Source: Theobroma cacao
Taxonomy: Eukaryota > Streptophyta > Magnoliopsida > Malvales > Malvaceae
Length of the DNA: 64,000 bases
NCBI RefSeq assembly: GCF_000208745.1
Contig: NC_030852.1
Span: forward strand, 13,165,572-13,229,571
Direction: 5' to 3'
Shown here: piece by piece, positions 21,423-34,948 of the stretch
How the letters are laid out: each line of letters begins with the position of its first letter
Position numbering within the stretch: the first letter of the stretch is position 1
Notes under the pieces: model-generated
Databases searched by the model: none
Told to the model about the DNA's origin: nothing
The model's input: only the letters and a program-made list of their open reading frames with translations
Program-made: the position numbers and the translations under genes

Positions 21423-23244
21423 TGTTAGCTTCAAAATTATTATAGTTTTGATTATGACAAAATGATTAAATTTGCTTGAACATTATTTGAATAGTCCTTG
21501 ACAATTTCTTGAAATGATTTAACTCCCATACATTTGTTCTTGCATAGACACAAGCTTGACTCTTAAAGTTATTGAACTATGTTTATAAGCTTGTATGACT
21601 TAGGTGTATGAGTGCTTATGATTCTCATTCATTAAAGGTTGATTTAAAGATTAAAGGAAAATCTTGATGCACTCATTAAGGGGGAGTTTTGAATATCTTG
21701 TTTAATGATAAAAAAGAAAAATGAGAGAAGGAAGACTAAGTTAAATAGAGTTTAATGGACTTCATGTTTAATTTATATGTGTGATGCTTAGTTTTGGTTT
21801 TGTTCAAAATTATGTAAAGAAAACTAGATGCATTGACTAAAGGGGGAGCAACTCCTAACGCATAAAGATTTGAAGCATTTATATTGAACATAGACATTGC
21901 ATTCTTAACCCAAGGGTGTTTTGTGATCATCAAAAATAAGAGATAGAGAATGTTGACTCTATATGTTTTTTTATGATAGCAAAATATTCCCATTTATTAA
22001 TGTCTAATTATATTGTTTAAGTGTGCAGGAGAAAGCTTAAAGTCACTAATATATTTGGTATTTAAAAGCAAATCAAGATGCTTGTTTAGTTGCAAGATGG
22101 GTTAATTGGTTAAACAAGCAAAAAATAAGGAGCCACACTTGATCAACCGAACAGAAGACCCTTAGTCGAATAATGAAGGGTTAATCAGCTAAAAATTTAA
22201 ATCAGATGTTGGCAGGCTCAAGAGCATTGAGAGACAGAACCAACTTAGTTGACCAAGAAGTGAGTTAGTCGATTAAGTAGCTACTGCAAAAAATTTGAAC
22301 TTCAAGACAAAACCAACTTAGTCGACCAAGAAGTAAGTTAGTCAACTAAGTGCTTACTGCCAGAAATTGGAAGTAGAAAATAGAGACGACTTAGTCAACT
22401 AAGACGTAAGTTAGTCGACTAAGAGCATTTTGTCTGAAAATTTGAATTGAGCAGAAAAGGACAAAATAACGACCAGAAATGGCTAGTTTTTGTCTCTAAT
22501 GGCCAGAATTGATTTTGCAAGTATTTAAAGCCTCCGTAACAGTCAAAAAGAAGTGAGAGAAGCCATCCATAGTGATTTTGAGCTTATAAGACCAAAAAAC
22601 TTCTCTTTACACTTGTATTTCACTCTCATCCTTTGAAAAAGTTTTTAAGCTTAACCTTGTACATCTTAGATCAGCTAGGTGATCAATTGTACTTCATCTT
22701 TTCTCTATTTTCTGTTTACTTAGAGTGTGAGAGACACTCTAAGGGGTTGATCAAGCTTGGGTTAGCTTGATTGAGTGTATAAGTTCTAACTTAACCTTGA
22801 AAAGTTAGTTGTTGGGTTTTGGTTGATCCCGTGAAAAACCATTATTGTAGGTTGTGGTTGAGCCTTTGAAAAACCACTTTGGGTTTTGGTTGAGCCCATG
22901 AAAAACCATTGTTGAAGGTTGTGGTTGAGCCTTTGAAAAATCACTTTGGGTTTTAGTTGATCTCGATAAAAACTATTGTGAAAGGTTTTGGCTAAGCCTA
23001 GTAAAAGCCATTGTAAAGCTTGGTGAAAGCTTGTGAATTTCACCGATTCATAGTGGATTGATTTGGAAAATCCTTGGTTGAACAATCAAGGTAGTGGATG
23101 TAGGTTTTGGACTGAACCACTATAAATTGCTGTGCATTGTCTACTCTATTTTTATTTTCATTGCTTTTTAAATTAGTTCATCATCTTACAAGAGCCAAAA
23201 AGTGCTATTCACCCCCCCTCTAGCACATTTATTTGGGACCAACA
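21423..23244 (+). mobile_element. Copia-type solo LTR inside RT (TSD AAGAA/AGGAA)
   Basis: 1822 bp, TGTTAGCTTC to GGGACCAACA. It is flanked by AAGAA (21418-21422) and AGGAA (23245-23249), one mismatch. The 3' part has the TTCACCCCCCCTCTAGCA motif typical of many plant copia LTRs. A TATA-like TATTTAAAG is at 22522-22530. An array of near-palindromic TTAGTCGACTAA motifs lies at about 22240-22430, and four to five ~62-bp repeats (GTTTTGGTTGAGCC ...) lie at about 22800-23000. No internal region is present. Confidence 0.85.
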
Positions 23245-23452
23245 AGGAACAGAACACAAGCTGTGTCACTTGAAACGTTCTATCTATGGCTTGAAACAAT
23301 CATCCCGACAATGGTATCTTCGTTTTCATCAAGCCATCATTTCCATAGGGTTTGTAATGATTGAAGAGGACCATTATGTATATGTAAAGAGATTAGGGAA
23401 TAAGTTCCTTATTCTTTCATTATATGTGGATGATATCCTATTAGTCAAGAAT
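23245..23452 (+). pseudogene. pol: Ty1/copia reverse transcriptase, central part
   Basis: Continues RT after the solo LTR: CHLKRSIYGLKQSSRQWYLR, then LILSLYVDDILLVKN with the YVDD catalytic motif intact. This block is 208 bp and is ended by a gypsy solo LTR. It belongs between 20861-21422 and 27584-28001. Confidence 0.9.
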
Positions 23453-26057
23453 TGTAACACCCCGTACCCTAGTATAGAAGCCAATACAACCTTATCGACA
23501 AGACGAAGGGTCAATTGACATAAATTTAAGTGCCAAAGAACGGAGATGGGTGGAAAAGAATATTTTAAAATAAAATATTCCATATACAAGAAAATAATAA
23601 TAAAACAATAATATTTTGTCGAGGATGAATTAGCAAGTTAAAAGGTGATTTGGAAGTGAACTGGGGCAAAGTGAGACATTTTGGGACCCGAGGAGACAAT
23701 TGGAGAATTTCAAAATAAAATAATATTTTATTAATAAAATAATATTAAAATATTAATATTTTATTTATTGTTGAAATTAGTCATGAAGGAAGACTATATG
23801 ACTAATCTAAGTGGGAGAGAAGAAGTAAGAAAGAATTTTGAAGAAAAACGATATAAGTGGAGCTCGCGTGCCTTTATTAAATAAAGTAAGAGAGGGTAAG
23901 TATATATTTAAATATTATGGTGACACCTTGGTGAAGTGTCAATTTGATATTTTATTTTTACAAGTGTAATGGAAGAAAAATAGAAGAAAATTGGAATTAA
24001 AGAGATGTTTGAAGGATCAAATTGTAAAAGATGAAAAGTTTAGCGGGTCAAATGGTATATAAGGAAAAGTTTGAGGACTCATGTTCAATTTCAAAATTTG
24101 AAGTTAAATGGAAAGTAACTAACCAAGGAAAATTCGAGTATGTGGGAGGATGGAATATGCATGTAAGGATGTACTTGTAGTGGGGAACATGTGGGACCCC
24201 CACCATGTGACAAAGAAAAAGGCATGAGACAAATGAATAAGATAACACATGCATGTGGATTTTTAAAGATTAAAAGAATGTATGAAAAATTTATGCATGA
24301 TGGACACTTGGTGACAATTAGACTAAAAGAAGAGAAAATATAGTTGCATGTAATGTCATCGGCTAAGGAGGAGGCCAAATGGAAATTAAGGTGGGAAAGT
24401 TGCATGAAAGACCATTGGACACAAATAAGGTGGGAATTAAATAGAAATGAAATAAAGAATCAAAGGATAATGAATGGTGGATATTTAACCAATAAAATGT
24501 AGAGAATATTGGTGCATGAAGAACCATTGGGTGGCAAGGTGGTCTAATAAGAAACTAAAGAAACAAACTAAGGAAATCTTCATGGTTTTGTGTCCATCAT
24601 GCATAAATTTTGGAACTTGGGCAAATCGTGCCTTTGAGAGAAAAAGAAAGGAAAGAAATGGCCTTGTACGTTCCACCCACATGGTAGAGAGAAAAGAGAA
24701 GAAAGGAAAGAGTTAAGGGAAGGCTCGGTTTTGAAGAAAACCTAAGGCAACCATGAAGATTTCCTTCCCTTTACCTTGTTGCGATTTGATATTTCACCAT
24801 CCAAAAAGAGATTTGAAACTTGGAAGAGAATGTGTGGCTCGGTTTTGTGATTCAAGCAAGGAAAAGGTAAGAGAATGGCTTTAGTTTGAATGAATCCTTG
24901 GAAATTCAGATTGGTAATGTTGGGTTATGTTTGTGGTAGCAAAGAAAAGCTTAATTGGAGAGGATTTAGTAACATGCAAGCCATCAAACTCTTTGATGCA
25001 TGATGGATTCAAAGTGAAAGAGAAAAGGTAAGCATGGTATTGTGTTTTGAGGCCTATGGTTGGTAAAATTACTAAGAAAATAATTTGTGAATAATGTTGG
25101 TAGTTTGATGATTAAAGCTTTGGAAGGATATTGAAGTTGCATGCAAGATCCAAGCCATCACAAAGGTAAGGCATGCAATGTGATATGATTGTGTGATGCC
25201 TTAAGTACGGTTAGGAAACAATTGTGCTAGTTGAAAGCTTGAAAAAGAACTCGTGGACATATGTTGTTTTGAAAGATTTAAAAAAAAAGATTAAGGATGC
25301 TGGTGCAGCATGAATGGAAAACTTGATATTGCGCTTAGTGGCAGCATGTTAAATGTTAACAATGGTGCATATAAGCTTAGAAATTACTTGGTGAAATTGG
25401 ATTTATAGTTGCTGCCATATATGTGATTAATACTATGAAAATAATAGTTTGAACATGATAAATGTCATTAGAAAGATTGATATGGGCATTTGAAGTCATA
25501 AACAAGATGCCGGGTTTATGTAATTCAAAGTTCACACTAAGGATTTAGTGTAAACGGTTATCTCTTAAGAATAAGATATGAAAGTATAGAATTAAATACG
25601 AACAACAAGTGTAGAATATAATGGCAGCAAAGCCCAATAAATGCATTAGATTGAAATGATGTTAGGAAGTTGACAAAGCAAGGATTATTGTTGCAAGCAT
25701 AGAGTAAGCATTTGAGGAAATATTAGTGGCGAAGTAATATCCCGCCATTGTAAGGTGAGTAGGGAGTGTCTATTTCCAAAGTTCCATAAACTATCTATTG
25801 ATGTACGTTTAATAGACGTTGCCGATTTTCTTTAAAAGCAATTGTGGATAGCATGAGTTGCTAGCCTTGGTAGGTGATTTTTAAATAGATTTGTAATCAA
25901 TTATACTATTTTTGTGGAAAGCATGAGTTGCTAGAAAATCATAAGTGATTTGAATACATAGTTTGCAATGATTTATACACTGCTATTGTAGAAAGCATGA
26001 ACTGGTAGAAATGATAGGCAATTGTGGATGCAAATTAATTTGGAAGTTGTTCGTGTA

Positions 26058-26098
<41 letters not shown>

Positions 26099-27578
26099 TG
26101 TAAAGTGTTTTAGAAATCGGGAAACAAGCCCTTTTGCAATGTTTTGCATCAAATCTATGCCTTGTATCTTTGTGTGACGTGCATAGTTAAATGTACTTGT
26201 TAAATGGTTTAAATGCAAATTTTTGATAGCTGGTTTTAGTCCGATCTTTATACAAATGTTTACACCATGCATTTTAATGTGAAAAGCAATTTGAAAGGTT
26301 ATCGAACCTTGTTTTCAAATGATTTAAAGCAAAAGTCTCAAAAACTTTGATTTGGTTTTGAAAACGGTTTTGACAAATCGAGAGCATCGAAAGTAGGTCG
26401 AATGTCACATCGAGATAGTGTGACCCTTGTGCACAAGTGAGCTCTAGCTAGAGAACCTTTGGGTCACCGACGGGCTGTTAGACGTGGCTAGGCCACGGTC
26501 TGTGATTATACGTGGCAAGGCCATGGGTTGTTATACGTGGCAAGGCCATGGGTTGATATACGTGGTTGTGAAAACGTTATTTTTTTGATGTAGGCCAACA
26601 TCGTCGAGACTGCCATGGCTGTGGGAATCTGGTGGAGGGGGGCCTCCCGGATTGTTATTACGTGGAAGAGGGTCCACGGATTGATTATCTATGATTACCT
26701 ACTCGAGAGCCTTGAGAGTTTTTAGACTCGTTCTCTTTTGCATGGTGGAGAGTTAATGTTTTTCTGCAGGTCCCCTATTTGATTGAAAGCTTTCAGTGCT
26801 TTACAAGTTGATTATGAGTTGATATACATGGATGTACATGATTATTTTTACATGCCACAAATTTTTGGAGCGTGTGTGATTTTATACAACTATCGTGTTT
26901 TTAAAGGAAATAAATGATTTCGAGGCTTGAAATTTATTTTACTACACTTTGTTTTCTGCATTGTTTATCAAGGAAAGTATTGCACTACGATTTTACGACA
27001 TTATTTTTTAAAGCACAAATACCTTACTTGTTTTTGGTTTTATAAGGTTATCATTTTATAGTCTGGTTTTATTACTCAAATGATCTACTCTAAGCTTGTT
27101 TTCCATCTACGCCCTGCTCATAGAGCTGATGATCATTGAGTCTATGAGACTCACCCCCCCTCATCTCCCTTTTGCAGATAGTGATTGCCCTAGCGTGCGT
27201 TCATCGACCCATATTGTCTACTGCGGATAGGTAAAGGCATCTCATAGCACTTCATTCCGAGTCACTCCGCTACTAAAGGTCGAGTCATCATAGTGTATTT
27301 TGTTATCAAAATAGACATTAGTGTTACTACAAATGTACATTTGGAGATTATAAACTTTGATGTATTTTGTTACAATTATGTGGAATAAAGGTTAAGTCGA
27401 CTTATATGACTTTTTGTTCAAATCATATTACAAAGAGTTACACAGTTCGAAGCGACTGTGTAAGCAAGTGGAATGAATGTAATGTATTAACAAGAGATCT
27501 AACAAGGTTGGTTCGAGACTTGACGGTTTCTCCCACAAGACTCAAACGTTGGTAACGACCGAGGAACGAGTCATTACA
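23453..27578 (+). mobile_element. Long gypsy-type solo LTR (TSD AGAAT/GGAAT)
   Basis: 4126 bp, TGTAACACCCCGTACC to CGAGTCATTACA. It is flanked by AGAAT (23448-23452) and GGAAT (27579-27583), one mismatch. It resembles the reverse complement of the solo LTR at 4672-7657 in layout: a 'gtaatatcccgccattgtaaggtgag' block near 25735 and a (TA)n run near 26062-26092. No coding region, PBS or PPT. Its length exceeds the other gypsy LTRs here. Confidence 0.85.
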
Positions 27579-27583
27579 GGAAT

Positions 27584-28001
27584 GACATGAAGTTACTCAG
27601 AAGTGGTTGTCCTCCACTTTCGAGATGAAGGACATGGGACAAGTTGAATACATCCTCGGCTCGAGAAATCGTTCTAAGGAGTTCTTGAGTTTGTCTCGAG
27701 AAAATTACATTCAAAAGATTTTAGAACCATTCCGCATGCAAAACCCCAAGCCCATAGACACTCCAATGGAGAAAGGCTTATATCTTAGCATTAAACAATG
27801 TCTTAAAACTAAAAAAGAAAATAAACAAATGGCAAACGTGCCATATGCAAGTGTTGTTGGAAGTCTGATGTATGCTATGATGTGTACTTGACTAAACATA
27901 TGCTTTGCGGTTGGTATGGTCAGTAGATATCAAAGTAATCCTGGGACTGCTCATTGGGCTTCAATCAAAAGGATTCTACAGTATCTAAGAGGAACCACTA
28001 A
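27584..28001 (+). pseudogene. pol: Ty1/copia reverse transcriptase C-terminal part
   Basis: Contains WLSSTFEMKDMGQVEYILG, ENYIQKILEPFRMQ, PYASVVGSLMYAM and SIKRILQYLRGTTN, typical of the copia RT thumb and connection to RNase H. There is a frameshift between LL (27600) and QKWLS, and a stop in the CT*LNI block near 27890. It is interrupted at 28002 by the gypsy element. The sequence ACTAA at 27997-28001 is duplicated at 48750. Confidence 0.9.
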
Positions 28002-31000
28002 TGTCACGACCCGATACTTTCCTCGAGCCCGTGACAACCGCTGCGATGTCCTAATAGACATTCATTGCTCGAAATACCGATCGAAACCTCGTAAGGCTTT
28101 AATATCCGTTTTCTCACCTCCCCTGTGATCAACAGTTGTAAAATAACATGATTTGAGAGGTTATAAACTATTTCCAAATCAAAACAATAGAAAAATAATT
28201 TTTTTGTCTCATAGGGGCATTTTGGTCATTTTTTCTCACAAATCTCGAAACTAATTAAAATGTAGTATATGAGTGGGAAACACATATTTCATAATGAAAA
28301 ATGAATTTAGATGTCCAAAACATTCATTTATAGTGAAACTATATCTATTTGAACATAACAAAAATATTCAATAAAATATTCTATTTTCTGATAAAACAAT
28401 ATTTATAGATTTACCGGTAAATAATTTTTTTGTAGCGTAAAAGCTAACTAAATTCATACATACTGTAATATAGATAACCAAAGTATAAAATTTAATTTAC
28501 AGTGATACCTGGGCCCACGAATGACTAAAAGTATCAAAAGAAATGAACCTACAGTTTTTGGATGATGCAAGTCCAACTATAGTCCTCGATGATACTATCT
28601 ACAGTCTATTCTGAGCCTGAAATGGGTGGAAAGGAGGGTGGTGAGATTATAAAATCCCAGTGAGTAAACAAACATCATTTAAATTAGCTAAAGTCGAGTA
28701 AAAGGAGACAATCAAAATATCCCATCACATTACGTATTTCACAACTTGAAAATTCATCCCAACCCATGCAAACGGTTGTATTTCATTTAATTTCACATTA
28801 AGGCTTATGACTTTCATAAACATTTGGCTCATGCCATCAAATAGTACTTGATGACACCTTCATCAGAGGCGTACACTCGAGTCTGCCAAGGCTGTTAAAA
28901 ATTTCGTATACACGTAAAACATATTTTTATTTCGTTTTGAAAACACAGTTATTCCTTGGCGTTAGCGGAGTTCATTATCACGAGGTGGTTCGGTGTGACG
29001 TGAACTCTAACCATACCTCAGGAGATACCCTACACGCCTCTTCGATCGAGGTACATATATAACTAGATTTTGTGCCCCTCTAATAGGCTGGTCCACGAAC
29101 CCGCCCACTGTAGCAAGCTAAACCCACCTTACAATAAAATTTGCAATAGCATGACATGACAATTATTTTATTTTACAGCCTCTCAAGGCAAATCAATAAT
29201 TCATGCATTTTCAGCACATTTAGCAATTCAACCATTCATGCCAATATTGCCATAAGCCAATCAATTAAAACCATAAATTTACAACATATCAAGTGGTCTC
29301 CAATTACTCTATTTTTAAAGCCATCATTCAATTTCAAGACAATTTATAAAATCATTTCGTTTAAATACATTTTGTTTATAAAACCTAAAAATTAACCATT
29401 AAACTCATTTTCTATAGAATTCACAAAATCGAATAAAAAGATCACTTTAGATAATTAAAATGATGATAAGGTTACTCACTTCACAATAGCGAGATATCTA
29501 CATCGCTATTGATTCGTACACGTATAATTATTCCTATTTGCCAGTCACATTCTTCGTTCGGCATGCTTCCACAATAAACTTTCCTAGCAACAATTTAAAC
29601 CCAATATACTTAGTGCATCAATTCCACTTCTCTTTCTCATTCTATCATAATCCATTCACCTAATTCACATCTTAATACATTTTTATTAAAATTAATTGCA
29701 TCCTTCGCTCACGTAATTCTTTAGATTATTAACACCGATAACTTATTTATGGTATTAAGTGCCTATTTCAACCTTCTAAGCAACTTAAATTTACTTCATA
29801 CCACCAAATAGCCAATGTATAATTAAATAAAATGAGCTAGCCTCTAAACAGTCCAATTTCACAATAAGCCATGGAGAAGAGTAAAGCAATTTTACCAAAT
29901 TAGGGTAGGTTGGCTCAAGTCTCCACCTTCCTTTTCTTTTGGACCTTTCTTCCTTTGTTGTTTTTGGGTCCTTTTTCATGGACTCTTCCCATCTCTTTCT
30001 AATTGGGCCATGCCCATTCTTTCCTTATTAGGTCATGTCGATTTATATGCATATATGTAGATATATATATATATATATATTTTTTTTTTCTTTTCTTTTT
30101 TTTTCTTTCTCTTTTTCTCTTCCTCCTCTCTCTAGCCGACCAACAGCTTCTTGCTTGTCTTTCTTTTTCCTTTCTCATGTACAAGAGTTGTCCATAATTT
30201 CCTCCTATCTCTCCCTCTCATCGTCGGCCACAACTTTTTGTGTTTCAACCAAGAAATTTTCAGCAGCTGGAGTTGCTCATATACACATCAAAATCAGTAG
30301 TTAAGCTGCTCTATTTCTCCTCAAAATCAGTAGCTAAGCTGTTCTATTTTCCCTTCAAAATCCAGTAGCCAAAGCTACAAAAATTAGCAACCAAAATGGC
30401 ACCTTTCAGCCTTCAAAATCAGTAACCAAAACTGCACCTTTCAGCCCTCAAAATCAGCAATTAAAGCCTAAAAAATCAGCAGTCAAAGCTGCTCATTCTT
30501 TCCTCAAAATCAGTTTTTTCCTCCTCCAAAATTTACAGCAAAACTGCCCCCCTCAACTTAGCTTTTTCAGCCTTCCTTTTCTTTCTTTCTTCTCCCTCAC
30601 CGTGCGACCTTTCTCTCCATTCTTTTTTTTTCCTCTTTCTCGACTGCTTCTGTAAAGCCCGACCTTATAAAATACTTGTCATGACATACCTATGATGGAT
30701 AACATGTTTACATACTATGAGAGCCCCGAAAAATAGACAAAAGTTGGTATTGTACCTAGAGGTACAATAAAGTTGATCTAAGCCTCGAACTAGGTCAAAT
30801 AGGGATTTTAAGGTGAAATTCAAAATTTAATAGTTCAGGAATGACTTAAAATGGTGATTCAGAGTTCGAGGATCAATTCGAAGCCAAACTAGAATTTTCA
30901 CTATCTAGGGGTAAAATGGTAACTTTGTCACCTCGGGGGCAAATCGATAAATTTTCACCCCCGACACTTGTCAAGACTAAGAAATTTTATTCATCACAGA

Positions 31001-34000
31001 AATGGATAAATATGAGAAAATGTGTGGTGGAGAATTAAAGAATTAAAAGATAAATATTTAAGGTGTGGACCAATCACAAAGTGCCACGTGTCAAGCTTTA
31101 TTATCTTATTATTAAGCTATAAAAATCAGCATAGAATCAGCCCATTCTCACCACAAGGGTCAGCCAAGCAAGAAAACAAGAGAGGAAAGAAAGAAAATAA
31201 GGAAAACAAACCCTAGCCAAGGAAAATTCAAGAGAAAGTGTGAAAATCCAAGGAATAAACAAGGTAAAGTGAAAATTCTTTATTTTTACTTGAGATTTAC
31301 AATACCCATGCTTTATTTTCTTATTTCTATGGTTGAGAAGTATGATTTCATAGTGAATAAGTCGTAGGCCGAATGGGTATGGTGAGAGAAATGATATTGG
31401 AATTGTTTTATTTTAAGTTATGTTAGTGATTAAGGTTAGTTTAGCATATTTAGAAGCAAAACAACAAGAAAAGAATCCATTTTCCCCATGAATCTTCATT
31501 GGCCGAATCTTCCTTGATGTGTGTGGGTGATGGATTGTTATTATTTCAAGAGAAATGGCTTAGAAAATGATGAATAATGGTGAGAAAATTAAGTACGAAA
31601 AATCACAGTGTTAGTGCACTGTAATGGCCGAATTTTTCCATGAAGAAATGGGAGGGTTTTGATACTGAAATTGGTGTTATTTGAGTAATGTTTGGTGAAT
31701 TGAGGTATTAGAAAAGAAATGGAGTAATTTGGGATTAAATTGGATGTGTTAGTAATTTAATCGGGTGATAGGCCGAATTAGGTCAACATCGTGTTTAAGC
31801 GGTTGACCGAGCATTCCATGCAATCATTTAGATTTAGAGGGCCTGAAATAGTTTATGACAAATTGACACAAATTATTGAATTTTGTGTCATGTGTGATGT
31901 ATAGGTGGTGAGCTATTTGATAAGGATAAAGAGATTACACTAAAGACCAGGACTAGGAGTATTTCTACTCCTGATACTATGAATAACCTTACTATCGTCT
32001 TAATTATCTAAAGTGGTTTTTATCCGATTTTACGATTTTATGGAAAATGAGTTTAAGGGGTAAATCTTTATGTTTTATAAATAAAATGTGATTAAATGAA
32101 AATGATATTATAAAATTGTCTTGAAATTGAATGATGGTTTTTAAAATAGAGTAATTGGAGACCACTTGATGTGTTGTAAATTTATGGTTTTAAATTGAAT
32201 GGCTTATGACAATAAATGAGCATGAATGGCTAAACTGATTTTTAGTGTTAGAATTATTTATATTGTGTATTCAGCCTTAAGAGGCTAGGTTGCGATAAAT
32301 TGCCATGTCATGCAGATAAAGATTTTATAAATCAGATGGTAGATAAAATAATCCATAATTCCTTCAGTGGAGGTTCTGTGGACCAGCCTAAGAGAGGGGG
32401 CACAGAATCAGATATACCTTACCTCGATCGGAGAGTCGTGTGGAGGGTGTCTCTAAAGGTAAAGATTTGAGTGCACTTCACGTGGATCACCGTGTGAGAG
32501 TGAGACTCAGCCAACGCCAAGGCATGGCTATATTTTCAAATGTAAAAATATGTTAATGTGTGTACTACACTGAACAGCCTTGGTGGTCTCGATTAGATGC
32601 TTAGGCCAAGGCATCCTCGAGAATGATTTTTGCAGGAGCCAAGTTTTGTGAAATACATAAGCCAAGTTGATTATTTGAGTAAATTGATTATTGATGTTAT
32701 GAAAAACATACTGGAATGGAATATCTTGTCTCCATTTACTCGACTTTAGATGGTTTAGATGGTATCTGTTTACTCACTGGGATTTTATAATCTCACCACC
32801 CTCAATTCTCCACATTTCAAGCTCGGGATAGCCGGTAGATAGCCGATTGCATCAGGGACTTCAGTTAGCCTTGCATCGACAAAATTGTAGGTTCATAGAC
32901 TCGCACCTTATTGGTTAGTTGGGGGCCCACGTGTCACTATAAAAGTAATTTTATACTTCAGTTATCTGCTTTAAAATACGTATGAATATATTTAGCTTTT
33001 ACTCTATAGAAATTAATTACGAATTTCTTTGTAAATATTATTTTTTTAGAAAATAAAATATTTTATTGAATATTTTTATTTTATTCAAACAATTATAATT
33101 TCATTTCAAATAATTATTTTAGACATCTAAATTTACTTTTAATTATGAAACATGTGTTTTTCACCCACACACCATGTTTTTGGAAGGTTTCAGTATTTTC
33201 AAAGAAAAATGACGAAAATGCCCCTGTGAGCCAAAATATAATATTATATTGTTTTGATTTGGAAACGACTTATGATTTCTTGAAATGAGAGATTTAATAA
33301 CTATTGCTCATCGGGGAGATGCGGAAGCTGATGCTAAGCCTTACGGGGTTCCGATCGGCATTCCAGGTAATAAGTGCCTATCGAGACGTCGCATCGGTTG
33401 TCATGGGCCCGATGGGAGTTTCGGGTCGTGACAGCTTCTTTCTTCTTTCTTTCCTTTGTTCTTTTGTTTCTCTTTTATTCTCCCTCACAACCGACTACTC
33501 TCCCTTCTTCTTTACTTTGTTATTTACTTAATTTATTTTTTTGTTTCATGAATCTTCCAATTTGTTTTCTTCCAATTTGGCCGCCCCCCCCAGCTTTCTT
33601 TCCTTCTTCATTTTATTCCACATGGTCGGCCCCTTTCCATCAAATAAATTAAAGAGTTTTTTGACTTTTTTTATTGACCACATGGGCAGCTGCCCATGTT
33701 GGTATTCTCTTTTTTTTTTAAATTTTATATATATATATACTTATACTATTATTTCACTATTTGTTTATTTTATTTCTTCCATTAATTTCACTACATAATC
33801 CTTCAATCTTTATATTTTAAATTCGATCCTTTTAATACGTCTAAAAATTTTAATTTTCATCTATCTTCCTTTCTTTGTACGTGTACTACCAAATTATCAA
33901 AATTACACTTCAACGCGGTATTACCATAATATTTAAATATCCACTTATCCACGTTGGCTCGACTTAGCAAAACACACGTACTTCACTTTCGTCGCTCATT

Positions 34001-34368
34001 TCCAACAATTTATTTGTATTTCTTCTCCCCCACTTGGATCAACCATTTGATCATTCTTCATGATTGATTTTGATTTCGACATCTGGTTAAATATTAATAT
34101 TTTTAATATTATTTTATTCTAAAAATTTCCTCTTGTCTCCTTGGTACCTAAAATACCTTGTTATGCCTCAATTGACTTCCGAATCACCTTTATCTCACAA
34201 ATTCTCTTTCGATAAAAATATTATTATTTTATTATTCTTTCCTCGCGTGCGAAATATTTTATCCTAAACTATTCATGTCATCTTTCATCACTTTTAAACA
34301 TAATAATTGACCTCAATTTCCATCCGATCAACTTTATTAATCATTGTTTCAAAATATGGGGTATCACA
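28002..34368 (-). repeat. 3' LTR of the non-autonomous gypsy element (with nested solo LTR)
   Basis: Left end TGTCACGACCCG, right end GGGGTATCACA. It matches 45193-48749 along its length apart from the insert at 30651-33433. Net length is about 3579 bp. It contains a long pyrimidine-rich stretch (about 30080-30650) and degenerate AAAATCAGCAGCCAAAG-type short repeats (about 30280-30540). Confidence 0.92.
30651..33433 (+). mobile_element. Family A solo LTR nested in the gypsy 3' LTR (TSD GCTTC)
   Basis: 2783 bp, TGTAAAGCCCGACC to GGGTCGTGACA. It has perfect GCTTC duplications at 30646-30650 and 33434-33438. The undisturbed target can be read in the sister LTR near 47829. No coding potential. 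Confidence 0.95.
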
Positions 34369-34381
34369 ATCTCCCCCACTT
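34369..34381 (-). other. Polypurine tract of the gypsy element
   Basis: On -, AAGTGGGGGAGAT abuts the 3' LTR start TGTGATACCCC. The CGAGGACGAATTTTATTTAAG stretch just upstream on - is a hallmark of the end of the internal region in many plant gypsy elements. Confidence 0.85.
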
Positions 34382-34948
34382 AAATAAAATTCGTCCTCGA
34401 ATTCATGTTGATGTTGCGTTATCAATCTCCTTCTACGATCCTATTTCTTTTCTCCTTCTATAGGGACATTCAATTTATTCACCTCGTTTACCTTCAGTTC
34501 AATTTAAATACTTCATTTATGTCAATTATCATCCTTTGGAGCCAGATCAACAGTACCTTTCACAATCATGATCTCTTATATCGAGTCACTAAGCATGCCT
34601 TTATCACCCTTATTAAATTTGAGCCATAACTTCATCACAATTATACCGATTTTGATCACATATTATACTTATGTATACCTAATCATCATTTTATTAATTT
34701 GCTCCTTGCCAAATTTCTCAACCTTGATTCATTCATCTTATGCTTTTTCAAAGTCACTCATAACTTTAATCGTTCATTGCATGCCCGATAACACTTTAGC
34801 TCACTGACCCCACTAGACATTATTTCAAAGTCTCTCAATTATTGAGAACAATTCTTCACCTTAGTTAGTCAAGTCATCAATTTCATATATACATATGTAC
34901 ATGCATTTTCAAATGTCAACATCTCTTGTTATGTATAGGGATCCATGT
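34382..34948 (-). other. Gypsy internal region, 3' part, non-coding
   Basis: The only recognisable item is the GAGGACGAA tail next to the PPT. The rest has no domain-bearing ORF. The short ORFs here lie on the sense-less strand and show no known features. Confidence 0.6.

Noticed and set aside
30003..30304. Small ORFs rich in Phe/Ser/Leu or Lys/Arg around TA and pyrimidine runs (also 47193-47504, 57590-57937, 61225-61551)
   Set aside because: They recur at homologous places in LTR copies on both strands and come from low-complexity DNA.
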